64,000 bases of DNA from Nocardiopsis sp. TSRI0078. Lineage in GTDB: Bacteria; Actinomycetota; Actinomycetes; Streptosporangiales; Streptosporangiaceae. Shown here piece by piece: positions 60,684 through 64,000 of this stretch (its first letter is position 1; the number at the start of each line of letters is the position of its first letter). Position numbers and translations under genes: made by a program. The stretch covers positions 146,856-210,855 of the forward strand of contig NZ_LWLB01000004.1 of assembly GCF_001905145.1 (NCBI RefSeq). The letters run 5' to 3'. The notes beneath the pieces are model-generated. The model saw only the letters and a list, made by a program, of their open reading frames with translations. It did no database searches and had not been told where the DNA came from.

Positions 60684-62234
60684 TCAGACGCGTCCCTCCG
60701 GGTGCAGTGTGTAGTGCGGGAAGTTGCCGGGCAGCCGCTCGGAGGCGGGTCCCCGGGTGACCGCGTGGACCAGGAGCTCACCGCCGACGAAGGCGCCCCG
60801 CCAGGAGTCGCCCCAGCCGCCGAACAGCTCGTCCCGGTCGCCGCGTGAGCGCGGCCGGTTGACGCCGACCTTGAAGGCCCGCACCCCGGCCGCCAGGCGG
60901 GCGGCCGTGTCGGTGTCGTCGCAGGAGATGGTGGCGACCAGCGCGCCGTTGCTGGCGTTCATGGCCGCCAGCAGCTCGGCCTCGGTGTCCACCAGCACGA
61001 TCGAGTCGACCGGCCCGAAGGGCTCGGCGTGGAACAGCGGGGAGGAGCGGGGCGGCTCCAGCAGGGCCACGGGCGCCACGTAGGCGTCGGTGTTCTGCCC
61101 CGGGAGCAGCAGGGCGTCGGCGAGGGAGCCCCGGTGGAGCGGGACCGCGCCGCCCGCGACGGCCTCGGCGACCCGGTCGGTGAGCTCCTTGGCCTTGGCC
61201 GCGTTGATCACCGGCCCGAAGTCGAGTTCGGGCAGGTCGTCGCCGGGATCGGCGACGGCGAGCGGGTGGCCGAAGCGGACCGTGGACACGGCCGCCAGGT
61301 AGGCCTGGAGGAAGGCGTCGAAGCGGGAGCGCTGCACCACGAACCGGGGGTAGGCCGTGCAGCGCTGCTTGGCGTAGTCGAAGGTCTTGCGGATCTGTCC
61401 CGTGAGGGTGTCCCAGTCGTCGAACTCCCACACGCCCCAGCAGTTCAGTCCCTCCTGCTCCAGGATGTGCGGTCTGCCCAGGTCGGCGAGGTCGGCCGCG
61501 ACCCGGCCCCCGGTGTCGCGCCCGCCGACGAAGGAGACGCAGCCGACCTCCGGGCCGCGGACCAGCGCCGGGGACAGGTCCCGCCCGCCTCCGCTGACCA
61601 GGGTGAACGGCAGCCCCTCCCGAACGGCCAGGGCCACCGCCAGGGTGAGGCACACGAGCCCGCCGTCGGTGGGCGTCTTGGCGATCACGCCGTTGCCCGC
61701 CAGGGCCTGCACGCACATCGCGTGGGCCAGCACGCTCATGGGGTAGTTCCAGCTGGCGATGTTGCTGACGGGACCGTCGAGGGCGATGCGTCCGTCCAGC
61801 ATCCGGTCGGCCTCGTCCAGGTACCACTCCACCCCCGAGATCGCCCGGTCGACGTCCTGGCGGGCCAGCCGCCAGGGCTTGCCGATCTCCCAGACCAGGG
61901 CCAGGGCCAGGGTGTCGCGGTGCTCGCCCCAGGCCCGGACGGCCGCGCGGACCCGGTCCCGGCGCTCGTCGAGGGGGACTCCGCCCCACTCGCGGTGGTC
62001 GGCGGCGGCCCCGGCCACGGCGAGGGCCGCGGTGGCCCCGTCGAGCATGGGCGGGCCGGCGATCTCGGAGCCGTCCACGGGCGAGTAGGACGTGCGCGGC
62101 TCGCCGTCGGCGCGCCACTCGCCGCCCCAGTGGTTGTGGACCCGGTCGGCGGCGAAGGCCTCCGGGGCGGTCTCGCGGCAGCGGGCGTACAGGGCCGCCC
62201 ATCCGGTGCCGGGCTTGAGCGTCATCTCCGTCAT
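60684..62234 (-). CDS. Aldehyde dehydrogenase family protein coupled to sucD
   Basis: A 516-residue NAD(P)-dependent enzyme oxidising an aldehyde to its acid. ALDH landmarks: Asn163 in SWNYPMSV, Lys186 in IAKTPTD, Glu259 in LEQEG and nucleophile Cys292 in KQRCTAY. Substrate residues do not identify a known subclass; succinic semialdehyde or a phenylacetaldehyde-type substrate is possible. Its ATG overlaps the TGA of sucD (ATGA), so it is translated with succinyl-CoA synthetase. That coupling suggests its acid product feeds, or balances, the succinate node. Confidence 0.8.
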   Translation of the reverse strand: MTEMTLKPGTGWAALYARCRETAPEAFAADRVHNHWGGEWRADGEPRTSYSPVDGSEIAGPPMLDGATAALAVAGAAADHREWGGVPLDERRDRVRAAVRAWGEHRDTLALALVWEIGKPWRLARQDVDRAISGVEWYLDEADRMLDGRIALDGPVSNIASWNYPMSVLAHAMCVQALAGNGVIAKTPTDGGLVCLTLAVALAVREGLPFTLVSGGGRDLSPALVRGPEVGCVSFVGGRDTGGRVAADLADLGRPHILEQEGLNCWGVWEFDDWDTLTGQIRKTFDYAKQRCTAYPRFVVQRSRFDAFLQAYLAAVSTVRFGHPLAVADPGDDLPELDFGPVINAAKAKELTDRVAEAVAGGAVPLHRGSLADALLLPGQNTDAYVAPVALLEPPRSSPLFHAEPFGPVDSIVLVDTEAELLAAMNASNGALVATISCDDTDTAARLAAGVRAFKVGVNRPRSRGDRDELFGGWGDSWRGAFVGGELLVHAVTRGPASERLPGNFPHYTLHPEGRV

Positions 62235-63172
62235 GGGGCCGTGGGCGCCATCGTCTGGGAGGGGGCGCCCGCCTCCTCTCCCTGGGTGGGTCCGGTCAGG
62301 ATGGTGCGGATGAGCTGGGCGGTTTCGCTGGGGGTCTTGCCGACCTTGACGCCGACGGCCTCCAACGCCTCCTTCTTCGCCGCGGCCGTACCCGAGGAAC
62401 CCGACACGATGGCACCCGCGTGCCCCATCGTCTTGCCCTCCGGAGCGGTGAAGCCCGCCACGTACCCCACCACCGGCTTGGACACGTGCTCCTTGATGAA
62501 GTCCGCCGCACGCTCCTCGGCGTCACCACCGATCTCACCGATCATCACGATCACATCGGTGTCCGGATCGGCCTCGAACGCGGCCAGCGCGTCGATGTGC
62601 GTGGTCCCGATGATCGGATCCCCACCGATGCCCACCGCCGAGGAGAAACCGATGTCACGCAGCTCGTACATCATCTGGTACGTCAGCGTGCCCGACTTGG
62701 ACACCAGACCGATCCGGCCCGGCTTGGTGATGTCGGCCGGGATGATGCCCGCGTTCGACTGGCCCGGCGTGATCAGCCCCGGGCAGTTCGGGCCGATGAT
62801 GCGGGTCCTGTTGCCCGTGGCCTGGGCGTGGGCCCAGAACGCGGCCGTGTCGTGCACCGGGATGCCCTCGGTGATGACCACGGCCAGGCCGATGCCGGCG
62901 TCGACGGCCTCCAAGACCGCGTCCTTGCAGAACCTGGGCGGCACGAAGATCACGGTCACGTCGGCGCCGGTGGCCCGCATGCCCTCGGCCACCGAGCCGT
63001 AGACGGGCACCTGGGTGCCGTCGAAGTCCACGCTCTGGCCCGCCTTGCGCGGGTTGACCCCGCCCACGATCTGCGTGCCCGAGGCGAGCATGCGCCGGGT
63101 GTGCTTGGTGCCCTCAGAGCCGGTCATGCCCTGGACGAGTACCTTGCTGTCCTTGTTCAGGAAGATAGCCAT
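62231..63172 (-). CDS. sucD: Succinyl-CoA synthetase alpha subunit
   Basis: Binds CoA and the phospho-histidine in the TCA-cycle step succinyl-CoA to succinate with ATP/GTP formation. Motifs in 313 residues: the CoA loop [54 protein letters not shown] and the phospho-His site [13 protein letters not shown]. It follows sucC with a 39-nt gap and overlaps the aldehyde dehydrogenase start. Confidence 0.95.
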   Translation of the reverse strand: MAIFLNKDSKVLVQGMTGSEGTKHTRRMLASGTQIVGGVNPRKAGQSVDFDGTQVPVYGSVAEGMRATGADVTVIFVPPRFCKDAVLEAVDAGIGLAVVITEGIPVHDTAAFWAHAQATGNRTRIIGPNCPGLITPGQSNAGIIPADITKPGRIGLVSKSGTLTYQMMYELRDIGFSSAVGIGGDPIIGTTHIDALAAFEADPDTDVIVMIGEIGGDAEERAADFIKEHVSKPVVGYVAGFTAPEGKTMGHAGAIVSGSSGTAAAKKEALEAVGVKVGKTPSETAQLIRTILTGPTQGEEAGAPSQTMAPTAP

Positions 63173-63211
63173 GTCTGTCTTCTCCGCTCCCGTCGGGATG
63201 TCCCACTCAGG

Positions 63212-64000
63212 TCAGTTCACGGACGCGAGTTCGGCCGCCTGCGCGGCGGCGCCGTCCATCGTGTCGACCTGTCGCACGGCCGGGTGGGCGCGCTCGGCGA
63301 GGATCCTCCGGCCCAGTTCGGCGTTGTTGCCGTCCAGGCGGACCACGATCGGCTTGTCCACGTCCCCCAGCAGTTCCAGGGCCTGGACGATGCCGTTGGC
63401 CACGGCGTCGCAGGCGGTGATGCCGCCGAAGACGTTGACGAACACGCTCCTGACCGCGGGGTCGCCCAGGATGATCTCCAGACCGCCTGCCATCACCTCG
63501 GCCGAGGCACCGCCGCCGATGTCCAGGAAGTTGGCGGGCTTGGCGCCGCCGTGGCTCTCACCGGCGTAGGCGACCACGTCCAGGGTGGACATGACCAGGC
63601 CCGCGCCGTTGCCGATGACGCCGACCTCGCCGTCGAGCTTGACGTAGTTCAGGCCCTTGGCCCTCGCACGCAGCTCGCGCTCGTCGGTGTTCGCACCGTC
63701 CGCGAAGGGGGCGCGCTCGTGGTGCCGGAAGGCCGCGTTGTCGTCCAGGGTGACCTTGCCGTCCAGGGCGACCACGCGGTCGTCCCGGGTGCGGACCAGC
63801 GGGTTGACCTCGACCAGGGTGGCGTCCTCGCCGACGGCGACCCGCCACAGGGCCGTGATGACCTTCGCCGCGCGGTCCTGGATCCCCTCCGGCAGGCGGG
63901 CGGCGCGGCAGATCCCCAGCGCCGCCTCGCGGCCCACGCCCTCGGGACCCACCGGGACGCGCACGACCGCGTCGGGGTCGGTGGCGGCGACCTCCTCGAT
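63212..64000 (-). CDS. sucC: Succinyl-CoA synthetase beta subunit, C-terminal part (cut by window)
   Basis: The gene continues past the right edge; the visible 262 codons are the C-terminal two-thirds. Present are [10 protein letters not shown] (ATP-grasp metal site), [35 protein letters not shown] and [18 protein letters not shown], the nucleotide- and CoA-binding parts of SucC. It forms the alpha2beta2 or alpha-beta enzyme with the adjacent sucD product. N-terminus and promoter lie outside the window. Confidence 0.95.
   Translation of the reverse strand: MEEVAATDPDAVVRVPVGPEGVGREAALGICRAARLPEGIQDRAAKVITALWRVAVGEDATLVEVNPLVRTRDDRVVALDGKVTLDDNAAFRHHERAPFADGANTDERELRARAKGLNYVKLDGEVGVIGNGAGLVMSTLDVVAYAGESHGGAKPANFLDIGGGASAEVMAGGLEIILGDPAVRSVFVNVFGGITACDAVANGIVQALELLGDVDKPIVVRLDGNNAELGRRILAERAHPAVRQVDTMDGAAAQAAELASVN

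Overview
The window reads as chromosomal DNA of a high-GC actinomycete (Streptosporangiales-like; Nocardiopsis or a close relative is my best guess, by inference only). Supports are the very GC-rich third codon positions, frequent GTG/TTG starts, a fused SecDF, a TatB-type protein, actinobacterial protein O-mannosyltransferase, and a SepX/Glp/GalU divisome-molybdopterin neighbourhood. No rRNA, CRISPR array, intact prophage or intact insertion sequence was seen; there are two tRNA genes (Ala-CGC, Arg-CCT).

Layout. 0-4.6 kb: exported beta-carbonic anhydrase, TetR regulator, MHYT membrane sensor, RsgA. 4.6-10.9 kb: an accessory island with a 62-nt near-perfect palindrome, a decayed ISAzo13-type transposase, a lower-GC putative immunity gene and a 1472-residue secreted FG-GAP/RHS/HINT protein ending in a deaminase-like toxin. 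10.9-23 kb: housekeeping (TatD, MetG, SecDF, AIM24, RsmI, protein mannosyltransferase, cold-shock protein, TatB). 23-26 kb: a 16-residue aromatic peptide gene, an 800-nt gene-free stretch, a NarL-type response regulator, a TetR regulator and tRNA-Ala. 26-34.5 kb: SepX, GNAT, MogA, MoaC, Glp/MoeA, GalU, 5-FCL, FmdB, SAF protein, MscL. 34.5-42.8 kb: coiled-coil M15 peptidase, tRNA-Arg, winged-helix protein, VOC protein, WYL regulator, phospholipase-D-type synthase and two methyltransferases.

42.8-49.7 kb is the most intriguing part: a MerR regulator translationally coupled to a chain resembling the uncharacterised STM4011-STM4015 families (two STM4015-type leucine-rich proteins, an ATP-grasp-like protein, an alkaline-phosphatase-superfamily hydrolase and two radical SAM enzymes). 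Nearly every junction is a 4-nt start/stop overlap, and the operon seems to begin at a MerR-type 19-bp-spacer promoter giving an almost leaderless message. Its chemistry is unknown.

49.7-60.4 kb: HAD hydrolase, DUF2087 protein, then a GntR regulator, a second MoeA, a ketopantoate-reductase-like protein and a NAD-type formate dehydrogenase with FdhD. A palindrome around ACTGTATACAGT recurs before the regulator and before three transcription units, suggesting a GntR regulon. The formate dehydrogenase catalytic subunit is split: its N-terminal Fe-S domain is fused to the C-terminus of a ferredoxin-type subunit encoded downstream, while the molybdopterin half is a separate upstream gene. 60.7-64 kb: sucC (cut by the window end), sucD and an aldehyde dehydrogenase coupled to sucD by an ATGA overlap.

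All family calls are from reading motifs by eye; no database search was run.
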